Shown here: positions 12,085 through 24,083 of the stretch, piece after piece
Layout: each line of letters begins with the position of its first letter
Position numbering within the stretch: position 1 is the stretch's first letter
Source: Ancistrus triradiatus
Lineage: Eukaryota > Chordata > Actinopteri > Siluriformes > Loricariidae
Reading direction: 5' to 3'
Assembly (NCBI GenBank): GCA_025084515.1
Contig: JAJAGP010002002.1
Coordinates: 1-64,000 of the forward strand
DNA length: 64,000 nucleotides
Made by a program: the position numbers and the translations under genes
The notes under the pieces: generated by a model
Told to the model about the DNA's origin: nothing
The model's input: only the letters and a program-made list of their open reading frames with translations
Database searches by the model: none

Positions 12085-13702
12085 GCAGTGTCAAAGTATC
12101 AAGTTCTCCTACTTGGAAAGATGAGAGAGATCTGTAATTTTCATCATAGGTACACTTCAACTATGAGACACAAAATGAGAAAAAAATCTAGAAAATTACA
12201 TTGCAGGATTTTTAAAGATTTTAATTGTAAATCATGGTGGAAAATAAGTATTTGGTCACCCACAAAAAAAGCAAGATTTCTGGCTCTCACAGACCTGTAA
12301 CTTCTACTTCTCCATGAAGAAGCTCTTCTGTCCTCCACTCGTTACCTGTATAATGGCACCTGTTTGACCTCGTTATCTGTATTAAAAGACAACCTTTTCC
12401 ACAGCCTCAAACAGTCAGACTCCAAACTCAACCATGGCCAAGAACAAAGAGGCTGTTGCTGGACACCATGACGAGGACGAAAATTGTAGAACCTGCACCA
12501 GGCTGGGAAGAGTGAATCTACAACAGGCAAGCAGGTTGGGTTAAATATATCAACTATGGGAGCAATTGTAAGAATACAAGACCATTGAATAATCTCCCTG
12601 AGCTGGGGCCGCCACCATGCAAGATCTCCTCCCGTGGGGTCACAAATGATCATGAGAACGGTGAGCAAAAATCCCAGATACTACACAACGGAAGGGAAAC
12701 CTGATGATGACCTGCATAGAGCTGGGACCAAAGTAAACAAAGGTACCCATTACCAGAAACACAACGAAACCGAGGGGGACTCAGATCCTGCGTGGCCAGG
12801 CATGTTCCCCCTGCTTAAGCCAGTACATGACCGATGCCCATCTGAAGTTTTTCAGAGAGCATACGGATGATCCATAAGAGGAGTTGGGAGAATATCATGT
12901 AGTCAGATGAAAACCAACATAGATCTTTTGGTAAAAAAAGTTCAACACGCCGTTGTTTGTAGGAAGAAGAATGCTGAGTTGCATCCCATACCTACTGTGA
13001 AGCATGGGGTTGGAAACATCATGCTTTGGGGCTTGTTTTTCTGCAAAGGGGACAGGACGACTGATTCGTGTTAAGGGAAGAATGAAACGGGGGGCCATGT
13101 AATCGAGAGATTATAAGACCAAACCTCCTTCCATCAGTGAGAGCATTGAAGATGGAACGTGGCTGGGTCTTCCAGCATGACTGATCCCCAAACATACCGC
13201 TCAATGGTCAATGAATGAGTGGCTCTGTAAAAAGCATTTCAAGGTCCTGGAGTGGCCTAGCCAGTCTCCAGACATCAACCCCATAGAAAACGTTGTGGAG
13301 GGAGTTGGGGGAAAGTCCGCTGTTGCCCCAAAAACACAACCGCTCTAGAGGAGATCTGCATGGAGGAATGGGGCCAAAATACCAGCTACAGTGTTAATGC
13401 AAACCTGGTGGACGACTTACAGGAAACGTTTGAACTCTGTCACTGCCAACAAAGGTTATGTTACAAAGTATTGAGTTTGAACCAAATTATTTGACCAAAT
13501 ACTTATTTTTCACCATAATTTACAACTAATTCTTTAAAAATCCTACAATGATGTGATTTCCTGAATTTTCTTTTCCTCATTTTGCGCTCCTCATAGTTTG
13601 AAGTGTAGCTATGATGAAAATTACAGACCTCTCTCATATTTACGGTAGGAAAACTTGCACAATCAGTGGCTGACTAAATACTTTTTTGCCCCCACTGTAT
13701 GC
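12085..13702 (+). mobile_element. Tc1/mariner relic, near full length
   Basis: Inserted antisense to synpo2l in its intron 3. Recognisable transposase segments on the plus strand run in order: an N-terminal region after an ATG near 12433, an HTH-like region near 12640-12700, 'gtcagatgaaaacc' (the catalytic D in a SDE/TDE-like context) near 12901, a 'catgactgatccccaaacataccgc' region near 13176 (the second catalytic D), and a 'cctagccagtctccagacatcaacc' region near 13256 (PSQSPDINPIEN). The right end is 'ctaaatacttttttgcccccactgta'. Many frameshifts make it inactive. It is the same family as 1-403. Confidence 0.85.
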
Positions 13703-13714
13703 AATATGTCTTAG

Positions 13715-14610
13715 ATTTTACTTTGCTATTAATTTCATTACAGGACAGTAAAACTCAATATCTTTCAGGGTTTGTTCTGGTCAAATAAATTCATTTCATT
13801 TGTTAATATACAGTATATCCATTCCTGCATTTTAAAGCCCGCCAGCATATTCCCTAAAATGTAGGGCTAGGAGAAGAAAGCAACGTCAACTTCTCTGGAA
13901 CATGAAGAATCTGGGATCGGTACCATCACACTACGGAAACATGTATTGTTTTTCAGATGAATTAATATTTGGAAGAAATTGGACAACTGTTAGCTCTGAC
14001 CACAGATGAAAAGGACCATCCAGCAACAAGTCCCACAAAGCCTCTGTCATGCTATGGGGTTTGTCATGCAGTGCCCTTGGCAAAGGTCATTTACCCACAA
14101 CCGTAAAGAACCCTGAGATTTTAGAGCAAGGTATGATGCCTTCAAGACAACATGTTGTCCATTATGTCCATTGCATTTTGCAACAACGCAATGGCAAAAA
14201 CCACATCCCCCTGCAACAAAAAAAAAAATAAAACAAAGGCATGCCTGCAGAAGACATTGGGTTACTGGGACTTGGGCCCGCCCTGCAGTCCTGACATGTC
14301 CCCCAATAGAGAATATGTGTCGGAATTTTGACAACCCCAAAAATAACAAACACCTGGAAAACATTTACATGCTTGGTATCCTTGGTGCCAAAAAATCTCT
14401 TAAAGTGTGGTGAGAAGGGAATGGCAACATTTTACAAAGTAGTAAATAAACTTTACCATCCCAACTTTTTTTTGGAATGTGTTACACGGTCTGAAATTTC
14501 TGGAATGGATGTATAATAAGAAATGAAATGAAGTTGACCAGGGACAAAACATTAAAAACTTATTGGTTTTATACTGTCTACAATGAAATATAAAGTGAAC
14601 ATTTGTTTTT
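13715..14610 (+). mobile_element. Tc1-like relic (same family as 2700-3600)
   Basis: Directly follows the previous element. It shares edge words with 2700-3600 ('tatatccattcctgcatttt' and, near the right side, 'ttttttttggaatgtgttaca'). Broken transposase text includes 'caacaacgcaatggcaaaaaccac' (Q-N-K-H catalytic block) and 'cccccaatagagaatatgtg' (SPIENMW). The 'Tc1' label is by protein resemblance. The boundaries are approximate. Confidence 0.65.
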
Positions 14611-15247
14611 TTTTCCCCCATACTGTTCAACTTTCTACTTGGGGGGTTACTTATGTTGAATCTAGTTACGAAGGGATGGTCCTGTTATAAGCAGTCCTTT
14701 AAACCTAAAGAGCTAAACTTCATTGCTCGCCCGAAGGGTCAGTATTTAAAAGCACCCTCAGTTCTATCATGATTTGGGGGCCATTTAATAAGTAATGTTT
14801 CTTCTAAAAAAATGCCATAAATCCATAACCAACATGGGCTTTGCAGGTCTATGGAACAGAGGACAGAACAGATGTTGGGTTTGCTCTTAATAGTACTGTC
14901 TGTGGGTACTACTTGAATGTCATAGCTGTAGTTAGTGTTTTCAAAAAACTTTATGGGAGTTTATTTAGTCTCCTGAAACAGCACATCCTCAAATAGCCAT
15001 TGCTATAACGAGGTACATTTTTATGTACAGGGTTGGGGGACACGTTTGGACACAGGCTTTAGCTTCCTTCTTAGTTTTGATACAGGAAATAGGAACAGAT
15101 GACGATCACTGGTTGGTTTAATGGCTTTTACATTTTAAATGATCCTATTTTATTTAGTAACACATTTTTAAATAATCCAAAAACCACCAATTTCAAATAA
15201 ATATGAAGCTCTTTAGACCACTTGCAGATAATTATTATTATTATTAT

Positions 15248-15388
15248 TTAGTCCTTCAGCAGATATAATCCAAACAATTGTGGGTTAAGGGCTTTGCTCA
15301 AGGACCCAACAGTGGCAGCTTGGCAGAGGTGGGATCTGAACCCTACCTTAGTCCAGTAGCTTAACTGTTAGGCTAGCACAGTCCCCCC
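15248..15388 (-). mobile_element. tRNA-derived SINE (family 1), 5'-to-middle fragment
   Basis: The minus strand shows a box-A-like TAGCCTAACAGTTAAGC, a box-B-like GGTTCAGATCCC, and the 'gttgggtccttgagcaaagcccttaac' body. The tail is short and merges into an (ATT)n run at about 15233-15250. Confidence 0.75.
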
Positions 15389-16466
15389 TGTACGTCTCCA
15401 TTTTAAAATAAACCCTTCGCTGGCTCAAATAAACACAATTTAGCAGGCAAGCTTTATGATTAATATCAAACCACTGTTACATCTGGCAGCTGAACACACT
15501 ATAAATGGCATGAGTGCATCAGAAGTTAAACACAAGCATGTCTATCATTTATGTGTATTGTGCAACTGCATCCTGTAGACACCATTTGTTTGTATAGCGT
15601 ATGTAAGTCTTTATACTGTAAATATCATAGTTGAAAAAAACACAATAACATTCTTGGCACTCGGATGGTCCAGAGCTGGCTCATCACCAGTGTGACCTGG
15701 GTCCCAGTGGTGCATCCTTGCTGGGTGACATGTCCCATACAGGCATAACTGGCTGTGTCTGATGGACATGCAACCCAAACAGAGTATAATTTATACCTGT
15801 GCTGTGGTCTCAGAGAGAGATATCAGTCCCTGTGACCCTGACCAGGAAGAGCGGGGAAAATGAGAAATACCTTAACCCTGACATGTAAATGTTACTGACA
15901 GGTTTCTTAGATTTATGCGTAATTGTGTGTATGCAAGAAAACAGAATAAAGGATCAAATTTGAGAGATGGAGTAGAACGGTTCAGGGAGGTACGAAGGCA
16001 GTGTAGGAGAGGAGAGGTATTGAGAGAGAGAGAGCGAGAGGGGACTGCTACTTGACACCAGACAGCTGGTTATACTTTGGACAGTCCTATCGAAGCAACG
16101 CTCAGGTTATTCATCCACAGGACAAATATAGTCCTTAACCTAGCTCAAAGACCCGGCTCTCTTCTCCTGAAGAGCTTCCATGCAGATCATCACATTGCCC
16201 TTTTAGAAAAAAGGCTCTCTACATTATCTAGGGCTGGCAGTGAATTCAAGCACATGGAAAACAAAGGAGGAACAAAGCAGTTGTTCAAGTGGGCCTTTTT
16301 AACTTGATCCAGGCTGTAAGTGCCACTTAAGTGTCCTTGCTAAGCAGCAGTTAACTGTGAATAGAAAAATCCACTTTTGCCTATCATCTCGTTCGGGTAT
16401 CTTGAAGCCGAAGCACGTCTTACTTAACCGTAATGTAATCATTACTTCACCAGTTTAAATACTCAC

Positions 16467-17173
16467 TCGCTTGTTTGGCTTTATCCATGTAGGTCTTCGT
16501 GAGTTCCTCGTCCACTGGTCTGTTCACAGGCCCCACCATTGGCACCAAGTGGCTATGGGAGCTCAGCATCAGCGCTCCCTTCGCTCTCTCTGGAGAGACC
16601 AGGGGCACGTTGGTGAGCTCCTGAAATCCACTGTCCTCCTCCAACACCAGGTCCTGAGAGCTCTGCTCATCTGCACTTACAGATGAAGTCTCAGTGGAGG
16701 TGTAGGAGGACCAGGCTCCGGACGGAGTTGGCTGATAGACCACTTCTCGACGGGCTACTCCAGGCATATTGTCCTCTTGATTATGAGATTCCACTTGGGT
16801 GCAGTTTTGGGCATCTGGCGCACTGTCATAACCGCTAATTTCTGACATCTCTCCGATCTCGGAAGAAGCACGGGCTGCTTTCCCAGGGGTGTTACTGGGG
16901 CTGCGACGCTTCGGCCTGCGGTGTCTGTCATGTGCAGCAACGTCCGCGTCACTGTCCGTCTCGCCATAGTATGCCTCGCTGCCGAGTGGAGATGTCAGGC
17001 CGCTTTGGGCAGTCGGGGACATCATTGAGCCATGATGCACTTGGCGGACAGTAGGCTGATGCGGTTTGAAGCTTGATGGGGATTTGGCTTTAAGGGCAGC
17101 ACGGTACTCTTTATCGATACGGGGAGAAGGAGCCCGGGCCACCAAAACCACCGACTGGAAGCCAACCGGCACC
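16467..17173 (-). CDS. synpo2l: Synaptopodin 2-like, coding exon 3 (residues 85-321)
   Basis: 707-nt exon bounded by a GTGTCAG acceptor before 17173 and a GTGAGT donor after 16467. The exon phases match both neighbours (one base completes codon 85; one base is left for codon 321). The first residues (VPVGFQSVVLVARAPSP) finish the PDZ region and enter the linker. Diagnostic SYNPO2L blocks are GSEAYYGETDSDAD, followed by a basic RRPKRRSP patch, and near the end HLVPMVGPV then DKAKQA. The rest is serine-rich, low-complexity linker and probably disordered. Stop-free across its whole length. Confidence 0.95.
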
Positions 17174-17389
17174 CTGACACATATATAAAGGTGTGACACA
17201 TTTTAAAAGAACACAATTGTAATTTAAGCCCGTGAATCACATAATAAAAAGCTTTATACTGTACTAATTTTCCAAACTTCTCTGACTGATGAAACATTGG
17301 TTATCATCTAACATGGCTAAAGGCTGAACATGTCAAAGGCTCACATATCTTGGTAGCTTTTATCTAAGCATGAGCGCAGAAGGGTTTAC

Positions 17390-17541
17390 CTCTTCACCCG
17401 GATGCGCAGTGATCCAGGGATGCTGTCGATGAGGTTCATGGCTTGAGCATGGGACAGACTCGCACAGGAGTTCTCATTGATGGACACCAGCTCATCCCCC
17501 TCTCGTAGCCCTGCCCTGCATGCTTTACTGCGTTTACGCAC
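17390..17541 (-). CDS. synpo2l: Synaptopodin 2-like, coding exon 2 (PDZ core, residues 35-85)
   Basis: 152-nt exon with a GATGTAG acceptor before 17541 and an AGAG|GTAAAC donor after 17390. It encodes the middle and C-terminal half of the PDZ domain: VRKRSKACRAGLREGDELVS, then INENSCASLSHAQAMNLI, then a basic strand SLRIRVKR. The RAGL-REGDEL text is the standard PDZ beta-turn/strand signature, and the SHAQAMNLI helix forms one wall of the ligand groove. The intron to exon 3 is only 216 nt. Confidence 0.95.
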
Positions 17542-17689
17542 CTACATCAGGACATGGAAATGGACGGCTGTAGTGGTATAGGACACTGCAGAATTCAATA
17601 TTTAGCCTTAGTGGTTTTGGTAGAATGTCAAAAATGTAAATAAGAGCCTTCCAGAATTAGGGGACTTTATACAAAAAATAAGCACATGG

Positions 17690-17790
17690 GCGGCACAGAG
17701 GTCTAAAATGCTAGCCCACCACCTGGGTGACCAGGGGCGTGATCTGACCCACTATACGAATGCTAAATGTTGCTGTGCCATACTAAAATC
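17690..17790 (+). repeat. Short SINE-like fragment in synpo2l intron 1
   Basis: 'gggcggcacagaggtctaaa' and the following text resemble the head of the element at 18185 but are strongly decayed. It is not functional. Confidence 0.35.
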
Positions 17791-18184
17791 ATGGTTTTAA
17801 AAATCAATTTTAGCCTTGCTTGCTGAGGAGAACTACAGGATGTGCTACGCAAATTCGCTACAGGTCCTAACTACATTTCCCATAATGCCCCAGCATCTTT
17901 CCAAAAGCTTGAGCGGCTGAAGCTTTCAGAGCCTTTTTCTTTTCTTTTTCGCATGGATTAATGGACATCAGGAAATCTTGAAAAGAAAGTCAGCCATGCT
18001 GGAGAATAATAGCTCATAGCTGTTCGTTTTTGATAGAGACTTATAACCGTATAACCTAATGTATTAGGCCACTAAAGCAAATGCATTCATTAAACTAGCA
18101 TAGACATCAGTTACATTAGGATTAACAAAATTAAAATAATTAATTTAATGTTAATTTGTTCTTCATTTCTCAGCCATGGCAGAG

Positions 18185-18470
18185 TGGGCGGCACGGTGGC
18201 TCGGAGGGTAGCACCGCCGCCTCAGAAGAAGGTGGTCCTGGGTTCAATCCAGGCCTGGGTCCTCCCTGTGTCTGCGTGGGTTTACTCTGGGTACTCCAGT
18301 TTCCTCCCACAGTTCAAAGACATGCACGTTACGTTAATTGGTTACACCAAATTGACATTGACTTGAGTGTATATGTGTGACTTGTCTTGAGGTAACCTTG
18401 TGTGGAGATGTGACCTTGTGTATGTCGCTGAACATAGCCATTGATGATGATAACAACGTTAAATAAATCA
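18185..18470 (+). mobile_element. SINE-like element (window family 2)
   Basis: Begins GGGCGGCACGGTGGCTCGG with a box-A-like GGTAGCACCG, then a box-B-like GGTTCAATCC. The body reads 'tactccagtttcctcccac' and 'caaagacatgca', a phrase common in fish short interspersed elements. It ends in a 'aataaatcaataaa' tail. A minus-strand remnant of the same text sits at 44118-44205. Confidence 0.7.
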
Positions 18471-18499
18471 ATAAACACACAAACCATGGCAGAGTAATG

Positions 18500-19440
18500 C
18501 CCACTTTAGTGTTAAATTACTTAATTTATTTAGTGTTTAAAAGGCTTGTGCTTTATTCCACAATGGCCAAGTTCGAGTACGGAGGTCATGGTGAACGCTT
18601 CAGTCCTGCCTTTGCTGTGGAGACACACAATGTCCCAACTGCTGGTGTGACGATCTGGGAAACCATCGTAGTGAATACACCCCAGTAGTGAATACACAAA
18701 ACACTATAAGCGATATGTGCAGGACATCCTGCGGCCATGTGTTGCCTCTCATGGTAGCCCTTCCAGTTGGCATTTTTCCGCAGAATAATGCTCTCCCACA
18801 AACAGCAAAGGTTTCCCAGGAATGTTTCCTACAGATTACAATTCCTTGGCCTGACAGTCACCAGATTTATCGCCAATTGAACATTTATGGAACCAGCTGG
18901 GACGCCAGGTTCAGCAGCCTATGAGTGTCCAGGATCTACAGGCCCAGCTGCAACATCTGTGGGCAGATGTGTCGCAGGTTACCATATGAAACCTGTATGT
19001 TTCCATGCTCAACCGTATCTCATCTTGAATCCAGGCTAGAGGCGGGCCAACTGGGTACTAGAGCCTCCTTTCAATTGTACAATTTTTCCCAGTAAACTTA
19101 ACTTTCACTCTAATTTTGTAATCACTGACATGTATCATCATTACATTCAGACATATAAAGTTTCAGTCGATTCCAGCACCTTCTTCTTGGTGAGTTATTT
19201 TTTGTCAACGAGTATATCAGCGTGTACCAGAGAAGGATAATGTTATAATCTTATAATGCTTCAGCATACAAGAACAAATACAAATATTTATATGCTTCCA
19301 ATTTTAAGTGACCAGTTTGGAGAAGGCCATTTCCAGTTCCAGCATGATTGCACCTTTTTGTGCAGTAAATACATAGTTTGACAAGGACATATAGGTGTGA
19401 TTGTCAAGTGTCTACATACTTTTGGCCATATAATGTTTGT
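18500..19440 (+). mobile_element. Tc1-like relic, truncated
   Basis: The plus strand near 18790-18960 reads a transposase C-terminal half: a PWPDSHQIYRQLNIYGTSWD-type stretch (decayed WPDSPDLNPIEHLWDELG), then 'gtccaggatctacaggccc'. The right boundary has an 'acttttggccatataatg' terminal word at about 19421-19438. Inactive; the left edge is uncertain. Confidence 0.6.
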
Positions 19441-20802
19441 GAGTGTCAGTTTATATCAGACCTAGACAGCAGTGTATTGTGGTGGTGTGTATGTTTTTTT
19501 GTGGCACAAACTCCACTCATCAAGGTGAAATACTTCCTTCTGCACCCTTCAGGTGATGAGATCAGTTCTGATCAAGTCATATTCCTAAATCGAACCGGGA
19601 AACATAAACCGAAGATGTTTGCACGCTTTCTCTCAGAGCAGATAATACCTACTGTAAAAGACATTACAACTTCGATGATAAGTCTAAAAATACCCAGGGC
19701 CTGGCATTCAGACGTGTAAATCAAACTGAATCTCGCTAATCCAGGGTACAGGCTCCTGAGAGTAAACTCATAATGATCAAAGTCAGGCTTGTTTATATGA
19801 CAATGTAATATCCTATAGAAAAGCCAGACACTAAATGAGCTCAAATACCTCAGCTTCTTCCTCTACTTGTTTTTGTATCAGGTAAAACACAACAGGAGTG
19901 ATCTGTAATGTGATACTCTACAATTATTTCAACTATTAATCAAAAACTGACGAGGGATCTACTGCTTAGATTCAGGTCTTGAATTATTTAGTGTGCTGGT
20001 GCATTAACCTACAACGGAAATTTGCACCAAGCATGACCTTTTTCAGAGAAACGTTGTCAACCTTTCAAATAAAACTACGTTCAGGTAAATAACGAATGTC
20101 CATCTAAAATGTGAGCTTGTGTGCAAACGAATCAGCCAGGCAAGAGTTGTTTATGAATCAAATGTCTTGGCATTAATATGATACGCTCTGGAGACACTTC
20201 TTTGAACAATCTTCCAGAATTAGACTGCTATCAAATCGAGTTCTGCAGAATAAGCAGAGTGAATTCTAACGATATATACACACTAAGATGGCACACCAGA
20301 AAACTGAAGCAAGTGGATTCCTCGTAAATGCCCCCAGCAATGAAGCTTACTGGCTTCAGAGCCGGAGTGTGAAGACGTACATGAACATGAATAGTAACTG
20401 AGCAACTGCTGAGCCTTCTGAAGTTTAAAGTTCACAGTTCTGTCAATCATCTTATTATCTTCATCAATTCCAGAGAGGAGGCATGACGTAAACACCTCAG
20501 CATTTGGCCTTGTGAGCAACGTATACCTTGATCCAGTGATGAAGAACTAACTATTACAAAGCAAAAGATTAGGACATGAGTAAATAGACGCAAGTCTTGC
20601 ATAAATTACACACATTGCATAGATCTCACACTGACTAGCAAATGTTAAAAGTTTCCTATTCCAACAGAAATGCTTTATTACGAATTAACAGTGTCCGTCC
20701 AGCAATTCGATAAACAAATAAGCACTTCGGATGAATGTACTTTTCACTGAGGACATACCTTACAGAGATCATAAATCATACTAGGTATCAAATGAGCCAT
20801 AC
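19441..20802 (-). other. synpo2l: 5' part of synpo2l intron 1, nothing recognised
   Basis: Intron 1 spans 17542-20802. This portion shows no coding exon and no repeat I can name. Confidence 0.5.
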
Positions 20803-20904
20803 CTTGGCAACCTGCAGTGGTCTCTGGTGCTCCACTCCCCCCTGCAGTCTGAAGCCCCATGGGGCTCCACCAGAGAGGGTGATGGTGATTTCCTCCACCA
20901 CCAT
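20803..20904 (-). CDS. synpo2l: Synaptopodin 2-like, coding exon 1 (residues 1-34)
   Basis: Begins at the ATG (minus strand, 20904-20902) and ends at a CCAAG|GTATGG donor after 20803, phase 0. The peptide MVVEEITITLSGGAPWGFRL followed by QGGVEHQRPLQVAK is the N-terminal strand and carboxylate-binding loop of the SYNPO2/SYNPO2L PDZ domain; PWGF is its GLGF-type loop. With exons 2-4 it joins to 1185 codons plus stop with no frame break, which confirms the four-exon model. It is too short to show up as a long open frame. Confidence 0.93.
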
Positions 20905-21265
20905 GCTGCACTTTCAGCTCCTGGATTCAGGGTGTAGGTCTGGGCAAGGAAGGCCCTCAGTGCCTGAGCTCCATCTTTACATCTTTACCCCTCAGAGGAC
21001 AGCACTTCAACTACAACAATATCTCTGCTCACCTGAGTCACACAAAGTCACATTCAGACCCTCCTCCCACTGGGCTGAAGGTTCATTATAGGGATAGGGC
21101 AGTAAAGTGGAGAGTGCGAAAGGGGTGGCACCAATGTCTGCTTACATGGTGGAATTCAGTGCGGGAGGAAGGCAGGGTTTAAAACACACTTGTAACTATC
21201 AATCAAACCAAACTGGTTTTAGAGATGAGGGGGCGTAAATGGGGGAACAGGGGCAGATTAGCATA

Positions 21266-21287
21266 CTAAAAATAGGAGTCCATTCCT
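21266..21287. promoter_or_regulatory. MEF2-type and MCAT-type sites upstream of synpo2l
   Basis: CTAAAAATAG at 21266-21275 is a perfect match to the MEF2 consensus YTA(A/T)4TAR. CATTCCT at 21281-21287 is a perfect MCAT (TEAD-binding) word. They lie 5 bp apart, about 360-385 bp upstream of the synpo2l ATG. A TATA-like TATAATG lies between them and the gene at about 21084-21090 (minus strand), and an AP-1-like TGACTCA lies near 21036. Binding by MEF2 and TEAD would fit a striated-muscle gene. Function is inferred from motif match only. Confidence 0.5.
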
Positions 21288-21289
21288 GC

Positions 21290-21795
21290 TGGGAGTAGAT
21301 GGCAAGCATGTTAATACAATACGACCCCAAAAGTGTTTTTAACTGGTACAATTGCTTATAGTCTTCAACACATACAAGCGGTATCAAAGCTGGAATTTAT
21401 AACACGACAGGACAGTTAAACATAATCTAGCTGCTTAACTTGGACCTCCACATACTGTAGACCAAAAAAAATAACATTACATTTAGTGATAGGTCTCTGA
21501 GTCACAAATGCTGAGCATTGTATTTTTAATGCAGCAAAATCCCAATGAACATTTGCCATTTAAATTGGTAAACAATGTAATACCTATAACTATCCAGCCT
21601 TCATCAGATACTAAATACAAACCTTAGCAACACTGCAGCAGCTGATACACTCAATAATAACAACAACAATATTCATTTATGAGCACCTTTTGTACAAACT
21701 GTGGTGCTGACAGCGGCTCCTATGAATTGCAGCTTTGGTGCATCAGGGATTTTTTTTTCTCTTTCCATTTTTTTATTGAATAACACAGCAATGAT
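21290..21795. other. Intergenic, nothing recognised
   Basis: AT-rich, with a short (AAC)n/(AAT)n tract near 21652-21670. No gene or clear element. Confidence 0.4.
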
Positions 21796-22757
21796 TACAG
21801 TGGTAATGGAAAGTATGGGAACACTTCAGAAATTTCCTATATTTCTGTATAAAATACTGTAAGATCTCTCCAAAAACCACATTGCTGCTCATCTGCAGTT
21901 TTTGCTAAAGATCACGTGGACAAGAAGCAGAAGGCTATTGGAAGAATGTTTTGTGGACGGATGAAACCAAAAATAGAAACTTTTTGGTTTCAAAAACAAA
22001 GCGTTTTGTTTGGAGGAAAAAAAAACACTGCATTCCAGCATAAGAACCTTTTCCCATCTTGTTAACATGATGGTGGTAGTATCATGGTTTTTGCTGGGCA
22101 TCTGGGACAGGACGACTTGCCATCATTGATGGAACAATGAATTCTGAATGATATCAAGAGAATTCTAAAAAGAAAATGTCAGGACATCTGTCCATGAACT
22201 GAATCTCAAGAGAAGGTGGGTCATTGCAGCACGACAATGACCCTAAGCAACACAAGTCGTTCTAAAAAAAACCAAAGAATGGTTAAAGAAGAATAAAGTT
22301 CATGTTTTGGAATGGCCAAGTCAAAGTCCTGACCTTAATTCCAATCGAAATGTTGTGGAAGGACCTGAAGCAGGGTAGTTAACGTGAGGAAATCCACCAA
22401 CATCCCAGAGCTGAAGCGGTTCTGTACGGAGGAATGGGCTAAAATTCCTCCAAGCCGGTGTGCAGGACTGATCAACAGTTGCAGGAAATTTTTTAGTTGC
22501 AGTTATTGCTGCACAGAGGGGTCACACCAGATACTGAAAGCAAAGGTTCACATACTTTTGCCACTCACTAATATGTAATATTGGATCAGTTTCCTCAAAA
22601 AATAAATGACCAAGTATAATATTGTGTGTCATTTGTTTAACTGGGTTCTCTTTATCTACTTTTAGGACTTGTGTAAAAATTTGATGATGTTTTAGGTCAT
22701 ATTCATGCAGAAATATCGAAAATTCTAAAGGGTTCACAAACTTTCAAGCACCACTGA
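21796..22757 (+). mobile_element. Tc1 relic (family of 24084-25608), internally deleted
   Basis: Transposase text on the plus strand includes 'ttttgtggacggatgaaacc' (WTDET, first catalytic D), 'cacgacaatgaccctaagcaacac' (DNDPKQH, second catalytic D) and 'aagtcctgaccttaattcc' (SPDLNS). The right end is 'tttcaagcaccactg'. The N-terminal DNA-binding half is missing. Frameshifts are present. Confidence 0.8.
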
Positions 22758-22759
22758 AC

Positions 22760-23121
22760 AGTGGCAAGTATTTAGTGTGACCTCCCCTTACACTTGAGCA
22801 ACAGCAACATCTGGCAGCTTTATCGGGATGCCAAGTTGAAACTTCTGAAGGAAACGTCTGAAGAAGCTTGATTCGGAATGGTCTTTCTAGAAGGGCAGTA
22901 GCCAAGAAACCACTTTTTTGGAAGGTGAAAAGGGTGAAAAAGCCAAGATGTGTTAAAGTTCACAAAGACTGGAATGAGGATCAGTGGAAAAGAGTATTAT
23001 GTGACGAATCCCAGTTTGAAATTTTTGGGTCCAATCATCAACAGTATATCATATGGTCATTTTACCATTGCTAAAACAACAAATCTAATGGTGGCCTAAA
23101 ACCTTTGCACAGTACTGTATA
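22760..23121 (+). mobile_element. Short Tc1-type relic with 'gtgcaaaagtcttaggccacc'-type end
   Basis: The plus strand reads 'gactggaatgaggatcagtgg' and 'gacgaatcccagtttgaaatt' (VLCDESQFEIFG, a catalytic-D block of a Tc1 transposase). The right end is 'ggtggcctaaaacctttgcacagtactgta'. It is the same terminal family as 32812-33331 and 36988-37402. Confidence 0.65.
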
Positions 23122-23479
23122 TCCAGCAGATTAGGGATATTTTATATTGATAGTTCTTTTAGTCCGGGTAATGTTACCAAACAAAAAAAAAAGACTTGTA
23201 TCTTGGTACATCCTTATACGACAGGGTCAAGCTTTTGTACCCATTTTACCTCTGATTAAATTTAGTACATAATAATAAGTTAGTGCAACATCTGCAGGGA
23301 ACCTTGAATATGACATTTGCTAATTATAATGAACTACTAATAAGTCAATTCAGTTCTAACACTTTTACCTATAATACTAGTGGATCACATGGAAAGATGA
23401 TTTTTTTTTTTCCAAATACATTTAACATTTTTAATTTCAACATTCACTCATTTTCTTTACCTGCTTAATCCAATTCAGG

Positions 23480-24080
23480 GTCAACGGTGGGGTGTGAGGG
23501 AGGCTACAGAGCACCACAGTGCACAAGGGCTTGAACCAACCCAGTCCATTGCAGGGCACATTCAAACACACTCACTCAGGGACACTTTCAGAGATGACAA
23601 CTGACCAAATGTATGTCTTTGGAATTTGAGAGGAAGCTGGAGTACCCGAGTCACTGTTGGAGCACCAGGGGATGATCCCTCTCCCTGATGTCTGCTCCCA
23701 CCTTCAAAGTTATATTTATTTCAACAGTGCTTTTGACAATGAAGCATCGTCTCAAAGCAGATTTACAATTATCTGGGCAAAGAAAAAAAAGACCTGAATA
23801 AGCCTAGGGTGACAGTAGCAAGGAAAAACTCCCTAAACGTAATAAAGAAGAAATCTTGGGCGGACCCAACCTCCTTGGGCACCCTAGATGTTATAAGTAA
23901 GAATTAAACCATGTTACCCAATTAATAAGTCTATGGTAATAGTTAAATAAACAGAAGCTAAATAAATTATTATTATTAAAATAAAATAATATATAGACTA
24001 TGAGAAATTAAACAGAATACAATATTATGAAGAGTACAATAAATAGAGACTATAAAACTACAGCATAAGATAATAGTACA
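23480..24080. repeat. Interspersed repeat remnants
   Basis: 23480-23720 carries repeat text such as 'ggcacattcaaacacactcac'. 23780-23890 carries 'ggaaaaactccctaaa' and 'gcggacccaacctccttggg', widespread in fish genomes. No coding potential. The family names are not known to me. Confidence 0.5.
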
Positions 24081-24083
24081 TTT

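Larger units (their letters stand above)
11934..16466 (-). other. synpo2l: synpo2l intron 3 (repeat-filled)
   Basis: 4.5-kb intron with donor GCGA|GTGAGT at 16467/16466 and acceptor CAAATTTAG before 11933. It holds a near-full-length Tc1 relic (12085-13702), a second Tc1-like relic directly after it (13715-14610) and a SINE (15248-15388). 14611-15247 and 15389-16466 show no coding exon. 15640-15860 has repeat-like text of unknown family. Confidence 0.85.

Noticed and set aside
9337..20904. Calling the first gene synaptopodin or synaptopodin-2
   Set aside because: The block order KCRTIASLLT-APNPHSKGV, LMFKKRRQR-KKYTL, AYYGETDSDAD and RRQPYQL is that of SYNPO2L.
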